Shown in pieces: positions 35,941 through 48,354 of a stretch of 64,000 nucleotides of DNA. Positions within the stretch are counted from its first letter, which is position 1. Each line of letters starts with the position of its first letter. Source of the stretch: Culex pipiens pallens (taxonomy: Eukaryota > Arthropoda > Insecta > Diptera > Culicidae); assembly GCF_016801865.2 (NCBI RefSeq), contig NC_068938.1, positions 3,087,338-3,151,337 on the forward strand. Reading direction: 5' to 3'. Position numbers and translations under genes: made by a program. Below the pieces are notes generated by a model, which saw nothing but the letters and a program-made list of their open reading frames with translations, had not been told where the DNA came from and searched no databases.

Positions 35941-38900
35941 GTAATGTTTCTAATAGATTCGCTATTTTTCCCCGTTTGAAACGATCTAATAACAATTTTA
36001 AATACTTTTTATACAACATTCGTCAGCAATTCGTTTGTCTTTTTTTCTGTTGCGTCCTAGTGTTTTAACACATTTTTACATGTAATAATATAAGGAACGC
36101 TTTGAGAATCTGGTAACGCATTAAATACAAATTATCTAAGTAATAAATTAAAAAAAGAATCAAAAACAAAACAAGATAAAAGTTTATCGAAATCATAAAA
36201 ATAAATAATATCGAAACCATAAACAGTCTAGACTCGATTATACAAAATTCGTTTATATTTTTTCGTTTTATTTAATTTTCTTGCGTTCAATATCAAATTC
36301 GTATTCTGTGACCTCATTTTAGTCGAAATTAAATTAAAAGTGCATTATTTCAATAGTTCATCACCGTCATTTGGGAAGTTATCTTGGATTTAAAAATATT
36401 AAATTCTTTAGGGTAGTTTAGACGTAATTCTTAAGCTCGACAGTCAAAAGTAAGAACAAGAAAAAAAATTGTTTTGTGATTCGATTATCCGAAGTGAAAT
36501 TTTTCCAAGGCCTTCGGATAATCTAGTAAGAACAGTACTTGGACTCTTAATTCGAATATAACTATCAAACTGATTACTCATTTGAAATAAATTTCAAATT
36601 TCCGGCTCGATTTCGAGAAAATAAAATAAACAAACAGTTGCAATGAAAACAGTAGACGGGCATGCCAGAATGTCAAACTGTATCTGACTGTAGCAAAACA
36701 GCACGATCTAAACGAACAAAAACGCAGCAAATCAGAAGAAGGCATCCTGGAAGTAGTAGCGGTTAGATTACGCCCTAAGTCCTTTCTTTATAATATTAAT
36801 AATTGCAGTTCATCGGAGTAGCCAAAATTAGAGCGGCCAGGCTTACTGCGTTGTGTTCACCACATAGAGGATTCTGAGAACGGATCACATTTCACAGAAT
36901 CTACAGGGGAGGAAGGATGCGTGGACATGCCGTACCAAACTCTCCGGTATAAATAGCACGATCTTCAAACGAAGAACGTTTACATTACACGGAGTTCTTA
37001 CGGTTAATTTTAATTTTACTTTTTTGGATTAAATTAATTTAACAAATAAGCTCTATTTAGTTCAAAATGCACGTGCTACAAGATAGCACGAACAAAACGA
37101 TACCAATGATGGCAAAAATCAAATTTAAAATAAGCAAAAAGCTGAATTCTTCCTTTTGGTTCATTCCACCTCAATCGTACACAAAAAAGGGCAAAATTGA
37201 AATCAACATTCTCTGATCAAGCTCAAATTTGGTGTGGTAATTATTAAATATCTCGTGAACTAAAAGAAAAAAATTGAGATAATCAGTGGTTTTTGTGTAA
37301 TATTTTCTCAGGAACGCGATTGCGAGGTTAAAGTTTAACGTAATTATTTTTTCCTGATGGTATTGTAGTAAAAGTGCTTAAATCTGTTAAATTACATTGC
37401 AAATATTGTTTGATAAAATTGAAATAAAATATATACATGGATAAATTTAAAGCTGTCCTCAATGTCATTATTTTTATTGAAGTATTTTTGTGAATCGATT
37501 TAAATTTTTTATATATTTCACACTGGTTTATTTATTTTTGATTCTCCGGACGTCTTGTTTTTACTGGTGATAGGGTTGTTTCTAGTGATAAGCGTGATGC
37601 AGGTGGTATTTAAATTTTAATATTAACATGGCACGAATTCAAAATCCAAACAAGGATTCTTGAACAGTAATGGAAGAACAAATCAGAATTTTGTTTCTTT
37701 TTGCCTTTTTTACAAAAGAAAGGTTTAAGGTTTGCTTTTGGAAAAACGCTTTTCTCAGAAATCATAAAAAATTCGTGCACGGCGAGGTTTCGTTCCAGGA
37801 AAAAATCCTATTACTAAATTGAAGGATAGGATGCACTCTTTCGATTGAATTTTGGCCCGAAACTTGGAACTCAAAGTCTGATTTTTGAGAGCTCTTTTTC
37901 TGAAATACATGAGCGATGTCTGTATCCGCTCTTAAAAAATTGTGTCTTCCATCACTGGAAACCCGCTCGTAAAACCCACAATTTTTAAAAGTCAGATCTG
38001 TAGCCGTGGGGTCGGGGACGAACATTTTATTTTCCGATTCACAATTTTCGACCAGTAAATGTGGTCAAAGGTATTTTTTGGACTATTTTACAGATAACAC
38101 TATCAAATTAAAAGAATTCATTTTCAAACAAAAAGCCATTCGAAAACATGCGCCATGAACTGCTTGGGCACAAAATTTGAAGCTTTTCCAAAATGTATTT
38201 CCAGAGATATAGCCATTTTAGTGTTTTTCGTCTTATTTTTACCCTATTTTTCTATAATTTTTTTGGATTTATACAAAATCATATACTGAACATCAAATTC
38301 GAAGTCCCGGCTCGTTCTCGCTCGAAAGCTCGACAAGTCGTCAAGTCGAAGCTTCAACGCAAGCGCTTTTACGCTTGCGCGTTTTACGCTGCGCGTGAAA
38401 GTGTTCTTTCTGGCTTCTCAAAATAATTCGACAAAGTGCAATAGCTATACATATTTTTTTAAGTTGATCATAGACTAAGAATAAAGACTGAGTACCCTTT
38501 TTTTGCGCCGTTAGGTTAGGGTAGGTCGCACGGACTAAGTCCGGTATCTTGCGAGAAATAATGTAACTGTTGTAGACCATTAATTTTTTGGTTTTGCAAT
38601 TTTTTATATTGACTTAAAAATAGATTAAAAGATTCTTGTTTTAAAGACCGGAGTGACTTTGGTAGTCACTGTATTTCTCACAAATGTAAAATTAAAAGTG
38701 TATAAATTGAATTGATTTCTCCAAATTGATCATTAATGTTACATTTTAATATTTATTTGGCCAAGTTTATGAACTTTGAATCAAATCCATATAAATATGA
38801 GTTTACTTGAATAAAAAGTTTTAACTTTCTTGAAAATTCATTTTAGAAAAGGAAAAAAAAACAATTAGCATCAAAATTACAACATATAATTTAGAAACCA

Positions 38901-39440
38901 ATTCGAAATATTCTCTGTTAACGGTGCACATCAACAAGAGTTTTTGCACCAAGATTTTTGTTACAGATATTTTAGTATTTTCGAAACTACGGGAACTATC
39001 GATATAATGTTTTATTCATCCCCTAAAGTACTGTCTACTAAGTGATTTACAACAAAATTTGCCTGTTTTTACAATCAGATTTGTGCAGGATTGGGTCCGT
39101 AAGTTTGTCAATTTTGGCATAAGAAGACAACAACTTCCTTGGTTGCTGTGCACCCTTAAAAATTGTTTCTATAATCCAAAATGCAGTCCGTTTCCCGATT
39201 CGAATATATTTTCATTGAGAAAATCTTCACACTTAGAGATCGTAAAATAATTCTTGTGAGATTTCGAGTAGATTATGTTAACATTTATCAATTATTTTCT
39301 CAATAATTCAATAACATTAGTTAGATATCATTTAAAATCCCATGACATATTTTCTAAATTTTACAGATTTGTTGCACCTTTTCCTGATATTTCAGTTCAG
39401 AACAAACGCTTTTCTTTTTGCTCCTCACCAGAAAAAAACC
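35941..39440. other. AT-rich intronic stretch
   Basis: Holds a pogo-like MITE copy (36224-36535). A short CG-rich patch at 38341-38400 has nested inverted words (CGCAAGCG / CGCTTGCG). Otherwise AT-rich with no supported gene. Confidence 0.45.
36224..36535. mobile_element. pogo/mariner-like MITE, family A copy 4
   Basis: Starts CAGTCTAGACTCGATTATAC and ends near CCTTCGGATAATCTAGTAAG, with interior words shared with copies 1 and 3 (TGTGATTCGATTATCCGAAG). The right terminus is eroded. Confidence 0.65.
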
Positions 39441-41130
39441 CCAATAAAACTAAGTGAGCAATTCCCGCTTGCAGCTCAATTGTAAAACAATGAATTTAAT
39501 AAAAACGGTAGCAAAACAAAGCGCGCGCGCGCTTAAAACGGGTGCAAATACACAATTCGACAGTACGAGAGGGCCCCCAGCTGATGACGGCACACCACTC
39601 CGATGGGGAGGGCGCCACGCCACGCCACGCTGGAAAACCACCAGGGGAAAAGGCTTTCGCGAGGCTCGCGAGCATTTAGCTCGCGTTTCTCGTCGTCGAC
39701 TCATTTTTTTTTTTGTTTTGTTTCATTTTCAATTTGCATGAATAAAGAATGCACTCGATAATTACACATGATTCGAGGCTGTGTTTTTGCTTTCTCACCT
39801 GTCAAATGAAAAGCTTGTAAAAGCCATTAAGCATTGCTTCCCCCCGCCGTTTTGCACAGCCTACTTTGATACTTTTGACTGACTGACTGCTCTGTCGAAG
39901 AGTTTGCTCGTTGCTCGTTTGACTGAGCTACCTTTTTTTTCTCTTTATTTTTTTTTCGAAAAATTTGCACCACCGCTAAACGAGCAACGCGTAATGCGCA
40001 CTTTCGCACAGTTTCAGCGATACCTGTGTGGGTAAGGTAAAAGTTCGCAACTTGCTGGGTCCTAAACTGCACCGTTTACCCCACTAATTGACTAACTGGG
40101 CTCTGGTGCGTTTACGCAGCTAAACTGTCGGAAAATGTTGCACCCCGCAAATGACCAGACCAGAGTCAGCGGGCGCGGGAAATAAAATTTCATGCGTGAG
40201 CGCGCTCGTCACTTTGGAGCGGAATGCGCAATACGAAATCGCAATCCAAGTTGGCGTGCCATTTCCGTCCACGTTCGTTGATTCCGCTTCCTGTTCCATT
40301 TCGTACTCTCACTCGCAGAACACCTTGGATCTAGTGAGCCGAAAAAAAAGTATTCGAGCCCGGCAAAGCCTCCTATGGTGTAAACAAGGGATTAGAAGCA
40401 GAAAGATTTCGCGCTCCAATGAGTTTTCTCATTACAGTGCGCCTCCTATGGCTTTCGGGGTGGTGCTGACGAGATGACGGTCGGTTCGGGGTTCGGGGTT
40501 TTGGACACAACACAAAGTCGGTCTACCGACAAAAACATATCTGCTGAAAGGCTGAAAGCGTGTGCGGTGAAGAAGATATTTTTATCGCTGAGGGCAGGCA
40601 AATTCAGAGCATAGAAATCTGCTGGGCATCTGCTGCAGCACTAGAATTATGCTTATGATTAGTATTGTATGTGCGGTAGGGAGGCGCATGAGCGCGAAAA
40701 CAACAACAGGAAAAAGCAGCAAAAAAATTAAACTTCTATGCGCTGTTCAAGCTCATGTTGTATGAATGCATGTTGAGCGATTTTTTCGTTTGTTACAGTT
40801 TCATTCTGACGGAGAGAGAAAAAAAATTATACACATTCGAGGGCCATTCGTTTTAAAGCCGGAGCGCAATGAGGGGATGAAGTTATGATGGGTCTCTTTG
40901 TTGTGCTGTTTGAAGTCTGTGTTTTTTTTTTTTCTACAGACGAATATGTTGTGTACACACGGTTGCAGATGCAGTTTTGCTGTTGTGACAAAGTTCGACT
41001 TGACACGCTAAAGCCAAATTATGGGTCTCTTTCGGAAACGGTGTAAAACGAGGCCTTGACAATCGTTGATGAGGGATTTCTACGTTAAATCGTCGCTAAT
41101 CGTTGTTTTCTAGGATTTGGGCATTCAATT
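39441..41130. promoter_or_regulatory. single-copy intronic island
   Basis: GC-richer unique DNA with GCGCGCGCGC near 39520, a CTCACCTGTCAAATGAAAAG segment near 39795, and one GCCTACT at 39859. Short ORFs on both strands have no domain signature. Candidate regulatory DNA. Confidence 0.3.
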
Positions 41131-44100
41131 TAACTCAAACAAGGTAGTGATTTTAAATGAAATGGGATTCTGCTACAAATGATTAATGTGTTTCACTGAC
41201 CTTATATAATTTATTATAATTTATTCCACTAAACGAAACATCAACTGTGCAAAAATTTGCTGATGACTCAATATTGTAAAAGATTGGTTAAAAATTAAAC
41301 TTCAATTTAAAGTCATACTTAACATTCTGAAAAAAGAATAGATTAATTTGTTGATCCCCACTAAATGAACATAGTTATTAGTGTTCAAATCCAAATAATA
41401 TATGAATTTGTTTGTATTATTTATAGATTGTACCTTTAAAATGGGATTTGTCATTTTAAATTTATTCACTTATTTACTTTACTTTATTTTAAAACTGCAT
41501 CACCTTTTTTAAACTTTTTTAAATATTGATTTTTCTAGAGCCTGTCATAAGAAATATTGAATTGCTTTGTTGTGTTTGAAAGTTACAGCATTTTTTCATT
41601 TGTTACAAATACATGAAATAAACTAATAACAAACATAACGCTCAACGGCAAAAGGATAATTAAAATGAAACGGTTTTTTTTAATTTTGATAATTTAAAAA
41701 CTGGATGAGGAACTATTCAAAACTACAATTCAATTAATATTACCTAAAAGTATTTATTAGGACTTCAAATGCGCATATCAGATTCAAATGACCGAGGATT
41801 AGAATTCACCAAAATGAAAAAAATATAACGGTTAGGTAAATATAACAAAACAATATTTAATACAACAAAAAGGTTTATTCAGTACCAACAGTATTATTTC
41901 CCAACAAGTTTTACCCATTTGAGTATATGCGACGTTAACTGAAAAAAAAAACAGTTTTTTTGCTGTTCTAGCAAATACTTATTTAATTGAATTTATTTTT
42001 AGTTGAAAGTTTTTTCCCGCTTGAATGTTATTTGCCGATAAGATAAGTGTCAAACTTAAAAACAATATCGACGAGCATAAACTGAACTTTTCAGCACTTA
42101 AATCGATGCTAGAAAGTACTTTTCAGTTTTGTTAGTTTTGGCGTTGAAAAGAAAGCCATTTCATCATTTGAGAATGTCGGGAAAAGTAAGTAGTTTAACA
42201 AAAGAAATTAAAAAAAAAGTTTCATTTACAAAACTAAATTGTTACATTTTTTTGTTTGGAATTGATGATCTTTATTAAGGTTCACATTATTAAACATTTT
42301 TTGAGTAATATTACTCAAAAAAGAGGAAATGTTCAACCAGCCAAATTGTCAACATTCCAAAATTCTACTTTTATTTGCTGTGCACGAATTGATGACGAAA
42401 GATCACTTTTTGGTTTAAGTCACTTTTATGGAATAAACAGCAACATTCAATACACAAAAAATCGTATTTTTTCTTGTAAAGTTCTCAATATCATTTGATC
42501 AAAAAAAATGTATAAAAAGAAAATACTTCATTTAGAATTTGAAATAGAATTCATAAAAAATAATGAATACAATAAAACAAAATAACTTTAAAATGAGTTT
42601 CAAAAAAATCATGCGCATTTTTTATATTTTAGTCCTAAATTTTGCAATTGGACTGTTCTTATTTCAATCATAAGATTATTTGACGAATCGATGGAAATTT
42701 AAAAAATTTCTTTAAAATATTTAGAATTATTCTTAACATTCCACGGCCCAAGGCTCCAAAAAGTTGGAACGGTAACTTCAACGCGAAGGCTGTCCGGCAT
42801 AACTCACCCAATCAAGACAATTCTTTTTTCCAGTGATTTGTTAGGATGTCTAGATGATCCTAGAACTTTGCAAAACTCAATTTGATCAAATCTGTAATTT
42901 TTGCGATCAAAAACATCGTTCATGCGTTGGGCGTTCCAGTTTTAAAGGGTTAAGAACAAGAGTGATCAATAGAATTTAATTTATAAAAATTGTGAAGAGT
43001 TTCAAACAAGCTACATTTTCCAGCAAAATAATTCCTTGTTGATTTCAAACAGTGTAAAATTATGCAAAAAAACAGTTCTATTTCTAAAAATAAATTAAAA
43101 GCATTATTAAATCTGTTTTCTAAAAAAATATTTGATACTGATTGGTTGATCTCAATCATACTTCAAGAACTAAACATTCGTGTCAGTTTTAATTATAAAT
43201 TAAATTCATCAAATGAAGAAATACTCAAAACTAGGTTTACGTCAGACTTGGGTGGTATGCAAAGCAGTGATATTTTAGAAGAAAAAAATGAATTTAAGGC
43301 AAGAAATTATAAAAAATAATATAAAAAAAAAACAACAGAAAATACGAAATTTCGAAAAATGAACAGCCACAGACTATGTTTGTCCAAAATTACAATCATA
43401 AATGAAATTGAGTTTAAGAACTAGTATCATAAAGCGTGTTTACCCGAAAGTTGTTTTAAAAAGGTTACAGATGCAATTATTATGAGCCTTTAGTTAAGTT
43501 TGATAATTTACTAAAATCAATCAATCAAAAAATTCAACTATAAAAGTTTTAAAATTCAATGTGCTTCAAAGTACTTAAATATATGAAAATTCATTTTAAT
43601 GAGTTACAATACAATTTTTAATTTCACGTTGAGCATTTTAACTCTTTGAAGGACTTTTTTCCGATCCAGACTGGAATCGAACCTGTCACCTTCGTTAATT
43701 TTAAGACAGTCATTTTTTGTAGTTTATATTGGGAGTTATTTTTGTAAAATATTGCAGATTTATTACTTTTAAAATAACAAATAATTTGAGAGGATAAATT
43801 TTCTAGCATTGGGCATGACACGGGAAAACTGCAATTTTATTGATTTTTTTAATTTGTTTATCTATCCAAATATTCATTTGCATTCACTGCCGTTCTACGC
43901 ATAATTGTCCCATGTTCAAAAAAGTGCAACTGAGAAAAACGCGATTGAAATTTTTCGTCCGTTTTTTGTGTTTCTACGCATAATTGTCCCGTGGGTCCCT
44001 ATTCACCCCATAAGTCCCTAATCATCCCAGATAGCAGTATATCACTCTTATTTGTAATCCTCTTGCTATACAATAGGTAAACAAGACACAATACGTCGTA

Positions 44101-44730
44101 AAACTGATAATTTCGACTTGGTGTTTTTTGGACTTCAGACTTGGTGTTTTTTTCAATGAGTTTCCGAACAAAGTACTAGATTTTAAGTGTTTTTCGAAAA
44201 GTAAACGTCAAACTAAACCTAAAAATAACAAAAAGTAAGAATCGACCAAAAATGACATGGGACAATTATGCGTAGAACGGCAGTTCAGTCAGTCAAAATA
44301 TTATAGTATCCAATCACAATCGATAATTTCTAATTTTTAAGTTTTTTGTTCGAAAGTATTTTTTTGTAATTTTTCCTTCTTTTGCCAAATCCATTGTAGA
44401 GTATCCAATTACATCAAAATGAACTATAATACAAATCATAGTTGAAACAAACTCCAAAACTCTATAAGGTTATATGAAATACGCAATTGTAAATTGATTA
44501 TTTACTAATTAAATTAATTGTTTCTTTTGTTTTGGAACAATCATTCATCAGAAATATTTTTTAAATATTTATTAAACGTTTGTTTACGCATGTTGCCTTT
44601 TAAGTTTATTTTAATGCAGTTAAGAATCAAAAACTGCACGTTTGAATCCAAAATCACAAACTTAAAACTTTAACTGAATAACTTAAATATAGCTAAATTT
44701 AAAAGATCATTCCGAGCAATTAGGGGATAT
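41131..44730. other. AT-rich intronic stretch with MITEs
   Basis: AT-rich, no supported gene. It contains a family C fragment near 42307-42350 and a TTCA-flanked MITE at 43887-44283. The sequence GGAATCGAACCTGTCACC near 43672-43690 is the complement of a B-box-like word. The GC-richer patch at 42741-42960 looks repeat-derived but I could not bound it. Confidence 0.45.
43887..44283. mobile_element. MITE with TTCA target duplication
   Basis: Terminal repeats CTGCCGTTCTACGCATAATT (then GTCCCATG) and the matching inverted CATGGGACAATTATGCGTAG at the right, flanked by TTCA (43883-43886 and 44284-44287). It is 397 bp and non-coding. A third copy of the terminal word, TTCTACGCATAATTGTCCCG, lies inside at about 43972. 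Superfamily not assigned. Confidence 0.75.
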
Positions 44731-45244
44731 CATCTTTTGAATTTTATTTTGAGATTCTTTAGAAAGCAATTTAACAACAAATCGCATTCCATCATTGGAT
44801 TGAGATCTTTCTCACAAAATGACTCACAATTCCACTACAGCCCGTCGCAAACCTTAAATCATCCCCTAGTAAGCACACCTGACTACTCCGACGACTTATC
44901 ATCACTCATAGCTCAACCCTTAATCACACGGTAGCGAGCTCGAACGCGCGCGCGACCTGCTAGTAGATTATTATCGCGCAGTCCGCAAGTCTGAACAATA
45001 ATACGCGATCAACTTGTACTTCTATAATTGGACGCCGACCTCCTTGGGGTACATGTACGTGTCCTTCATCGTCACCAATTATGAATTTCGAGTTTGGAGT
45101 TTTTTTTTTGGTTACGCAGAGATGCAAAGAAGCAGAACTTAAGAAAAGGCAAACACAAACAGGCACCACACACCGTCTAAGGTTAGAACTTTAAAACATG
45201 AATAGACTAGTGTTTTGTCTAGGAGATAAGAGATTCAGCCTCAC
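44731..45244. other. dac: intron flank next to dac exon 1
   Basis: Mixed-composition single-copy DNA leading from the exon 1 donor (GT at 45244-45243) into the intron. Contains GCGCGCGCGA near 44948. No gene or transposon is recognised. Confidence 0.4.
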
Positions 45245-46077
45245 CTGGCGGTGGTACAGTCGCGGTAGAGGACGTCAAAGTCCTTGCAGGAGAGCAGCTT
45301 GCACCGGTTGACGCCGGGTTGGATGGCCCCGAGGCCGCGCAGTATCCGCACCTGTTCGACGTTGCAGACGAGCGGCACGATGTCCAGCCGCTTGAGCTTG
45401 GTGTAGACGGTGTGGAGTCCGCCGACGAGGTGCTTCAGGAACAGCTCGAAGGCTTGGGGCAGGCAGAGCATGGTATCGCCCTGGATCATGAAGGCGGCCA
45501 CTTTGTGACCCCGGTAGTCGACCAGTTTGCACTCGTTGGCCGTGGGGTCGGAGCTGGAGATCGGGGGTGGACTGTTGTACGACCTGGGAGGAACATGGTG
45601 ATGGGCGGCGGCCATCAGATCGAGCGGGCTGGCGTGGTGCATGAAGGAGTTGAGCAGTCCGAGGCCGTGCGGTGGAATGTGGGACAGATTGCCGGCCATC
45701 CGCGGCGGCATCCCGACCATGGCCATTGCACTGGGCGTTGAGACGTGCGGCGGACTCAACGGGTGGGGCATTCCCATCATCTGCTGCGGGGTCGCTCCCA
45801 GGGGACTAGAGGCCATCTGCCGGCCGCCGGACATGTCACGGTGGTTCATCGAAACCGGTCCGCGGTCCGAGCCGCCGTGACTGCCGTTGTTGTGGTGCTG
45901 CCGGCTGTCCATCGGCGGACTGCCCGGCGTCGGAGTTCGAGTCTTGTCCATGGTGTGGCCACCACCGTTGTGCGTATGGGGCATCGCTGGCGACGACAGG
46001 TTGCGGCCCCGGGAATCGTTCGAAGACGCTACACTGTGATCACTGGCCGTCGATGCCGAATCCATTGCACTGTCCAT
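45245..46077 (-). CDS. dac: Dachshund, exon 1 (N-terminus and DACHbox-N domain)
   Basis: Dachshund is a nuclear transcriptional cofactor of the retinal-determination network and of leg and mushroom-body patterning. This exon encodes about residues 1-277. A Ser/His/Met/Pro-rich N-terminus is followed from about residue 181 by NECKLVDYRGHKVAAFMIQG and then LPQAFELFLKHLVGGLHTVY, TKLKRLDIVPLVC, EQVRILRGLGAIQPGVNRCK and DFDVLYRDCTTA. This is the DACHbox-N (Ski/Sno/Dac) DNA-binding fold, near-identical to animal DACH proteins in the LFLKHLVGG...RILRGLGAIQPG core. I chose the MDSAMDSAS start at 46077 (A at -3). An in-frame ATG at 46200 would add 41 unrelated-looking residues in a weaker context. The donor is GCCAG|GTGAGG at 45245/45244. 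Confidence 0.93.
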
Positions 46078-46740
46078 AATATCTTTGCGTACACGCAACA
46101 CTTTTGCAACCTTTTTGATGGTCAGTTGGTCGTAGAGTTGAGGACAACACACAATACACTTCAATCTCACAACACTTGCACTTGTTAATTTCTCATTCAA
46201 CTAAATTTTCTCATATTTTCAACCTTTCTTAAAACCAGCTTCTTCACCATTCAAACGACCACTAAATTATTTCTTTCTCATATTTTCATCCCCAAAACCC
46301 CACCACATCGCGCGACAACACGACGACGACGACCGCGGGTGTGGGCGCGCGAATGCCAATTGTACGACTGACTGTGAATTGTGTACGACGTTTTCGGCGG
46401 GAGACCCGGTAAGCCGTTAATTCCCGCGCTGTCCGTCCGGCCGTTACTCACGAAGAAATTAAAGCCCGCGCGCGGCCAACAAACACACGTTTTTCCTTCA
46501 CGCGCGCTGCGGTCTGCTCCACAATCGTAATCGAATTGGTCTCGGAATCTCAGTAGGCTGCACCGCACCGTCGTTTTCTTCAGCGACGCTTAGAGCAACA
46601 CGCAGAGACACTCACTCACTTCAAGCAGGCGTTGCTGCACCTCACAAACTCTACCAAGTCACAGCGGGCCCAGTCGAAGCAACCCGGGAGCACCGTCGAC
46701 GAAACACACGAGAAACCGTCGCCGCAGTCACACGAATAAT
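46078..46740 (-). promoter_or_regulatory. dac: putative dac 5' UTR and promoter-proximal region
   Basis: Sequence directly upstream of the chosen dac start. The stretch 46300-46740 is GC- and CpG-rich against the AT-rich surroundings, with one AGTAGGC word at 46552. No TATA box is obvious. The transcription start is not identifiable by eye, and a 5' UTR intron cannot be excluded. Confidence 0.4.
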
Positions 46741-47420
46741 AAATAACAGTTTTAAAAATATATATTAGAGAACGAATCACTTAATCGTATAACATTGAAA
46801 TGAAACAAAAATAGGTGGGTTGTATTTTCATTTCCATTTCATTTTCAATTCAACTCCGACTTCATCTGTATCTTACATATGTACGAGAGAACGGCGAGCG
46901 CGCCCACCAACACCACCACGTGCGCGCGTATGCCCGAGCGAATGCTCGAGCGAGACAGCAAACGTCGACTCTCACTCACACACCACAAACCCCGCACGCA
47001 CACTTGGACAGTCGTCGGTGTCACTTCAGGTTATCCGCGCTCCAGCATCGTGCTTTCTCTATCGCGCTCCATGGCCTGCTGCTGGCGGCGCTGGCAGAGA
47101 GTGTGTGGAAAAGTGTGTGGAGTGGGTTGGTGCTACTGCCTACTGTGTTTTTTGCCCACACACACGCACTCACACTCGTGCACGTGGAAGAGAGTATCGC
47201 GGAGATTGAGAGTGAGAATGATCGAGAGAGGGAGCGAAATTGTTGTTGTGGTGCAAAGCTCGCGCGAACGATAACAAGCAGGCGATGGGGTGAGCAGTGT
47301 TGCAAGCTGGAAGAATCGGTACTTTTGATGATATCAGTACAAGAAGGTTGAAGAAAGAAAGTTGGAAGTTCCCAGTTAAACAAGCTATCCAGCCTGCTAC
47401 TGGTACAGTTATTTTCAGTC
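46741..47420. promoter_or_regulatory. upstream single-copy island
   Basis: Continuation of GC-richer unique DNA 5' of dac, with CACACA/GTGTGT-rich simple sequence and a GCCTACT at 47138. Long overlapping ORFs on several frames (46815-47351 and others) come from low-stop simple sequence and have no domain. Candidate promoter or enhancer. Confidence 0.3.
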
Positions 47421-48345
47421 ATCAGTTTTCAAAATATGTAAGTAATGACGAAACAAAATCATTTCAAACTTCATAAAAAAATCAAAATGCAGTCCATATT
47501 TGATTATAAGAAGCCTTGATTATCCGAGGTTTCGATGATCCGAAGTTCAATTGTCTATCCAAACGAATCACGATTTTTTTTGTCTTTGTTTGATTTTCTT
47601 GTTTTTTTTACATCCAGTTTGAGTTCTAAGACCCCATTTTAGTTAAATTTGAATAGTTGATTGCCTATTAAATAACAGATTATATTTTTTTTCAATATTT
47701 TATTAGTATATCAAGAATTTAAAAATTCTAGGTCACTTTAGCATAGTTTAGGGGTTATACTAAAGCCGGGAAAAAAAAATGACATCGAAAAAAAGGGATT
47801 CGATTATCTGAAATGAAGGAAAAAAAAATGTAAAAAAAGTTTTTGGTCGGTTGAAATTATTCGAAAAATGGCACAAGAAAACAACATTATCAATATGGCG
47901 TCTTAGGCGTCGCGAGGTGCGACGCACTTCTTTTTTGCCGGGGACGATGTTTTGAAAAAATGCCAAACTTTGAAGGTCTTACTCGGCTCCAGGGTGCTCC
48001 AAACTCTAACGTTATATATACCAAAAGATGCGCAAGGATGTGTCAGCCAGTGATGTTGAAAATAAACGCTTCACTGGCCAAAGTGCCTCAAAAATTGTCA
48101 TTTTTGAAAAAGTCGCTTTTTATGGGTTAAATTCCAATTAAAATTCAAATGCAAAGCGCCAGTTCCTGTTACGTCCAATCAAGCCAAAAAGTCATTTTTG
48201 TTAAAATGTAAATTTAAAAAAATCTGTAACGCGTGAATATTTTTTGATTGATTTGGTGTCTTCGGTAAAGTTGTAAGTATTAGTTATAGTAAGTCTTTGA
48301 TTTTTTTGGGTATGTTTTGAGGGGAAAAAGGCCATCTTTAAATGT
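47421..48345. other. AT-rich intergenic stretch
   Basis: Contains a degenerate pogo-like MITE copy (about 47488-47866). Around 48241-48300 is a copy of the old 'TTGGTGTCTTCGGTAAAGTTG' repeat. No gene. Confidence 0.45.
47488..47866. mobile_element. pogo/mariner-like MITE, family A copy 5 (degenerate)
   Basis: Carries TTGATTATCCGAGGTTTCGA at the left, the family A interior ('gttgattgcctattaaataa', 'ctaggtcactttagcatagt') and GGGATTCGATTATCTGAAAT at the right. The ends are eroded, so limits are approximate. Confidence 0.5.
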
Positions 48346-48354
48346 ATGGCTCAC

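Larger units (their letters stand above)
10861..45244 (-). other. dac: giant first coding intron of dac (about 34.4 kb)
   Basis: Runs from the exon 1 donor (GCCAG|GTGAGG) to the exon 2 acceptor (CGCACAG|CTCTAGG). AT-rich, repeat-bearing DNA alternates with GC-richer single-copy islands, which are listed separately. Large introns rich in enhancers are usual for developmental regulators such as dac. I find no additional in-frame dac exon and no nested gene with convincing coding features. Confidence 0.8.

Noticed and set aside
43660..43695. Possible minus-strand tRNA (B-box-like GACAGGTTCGATTCC)
   Set aside because: There is no A-box at the right spacing and no cloverleaf. Probably a decayed SINE piece.
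45319..46188. Plus-strand ORFs opposite dac exon 1
   Set aside because: They are antisense shadows of the GC-rich dac coding exon, with no domain or independent start context.
46815..47422. Long overlapping ORFs (up to 178 codons) upstream of dac
   Set aside because: Three or more frames are open at once over CA/GT-rich simple sequence. The translations are low complexity and unlike any family I recognise.
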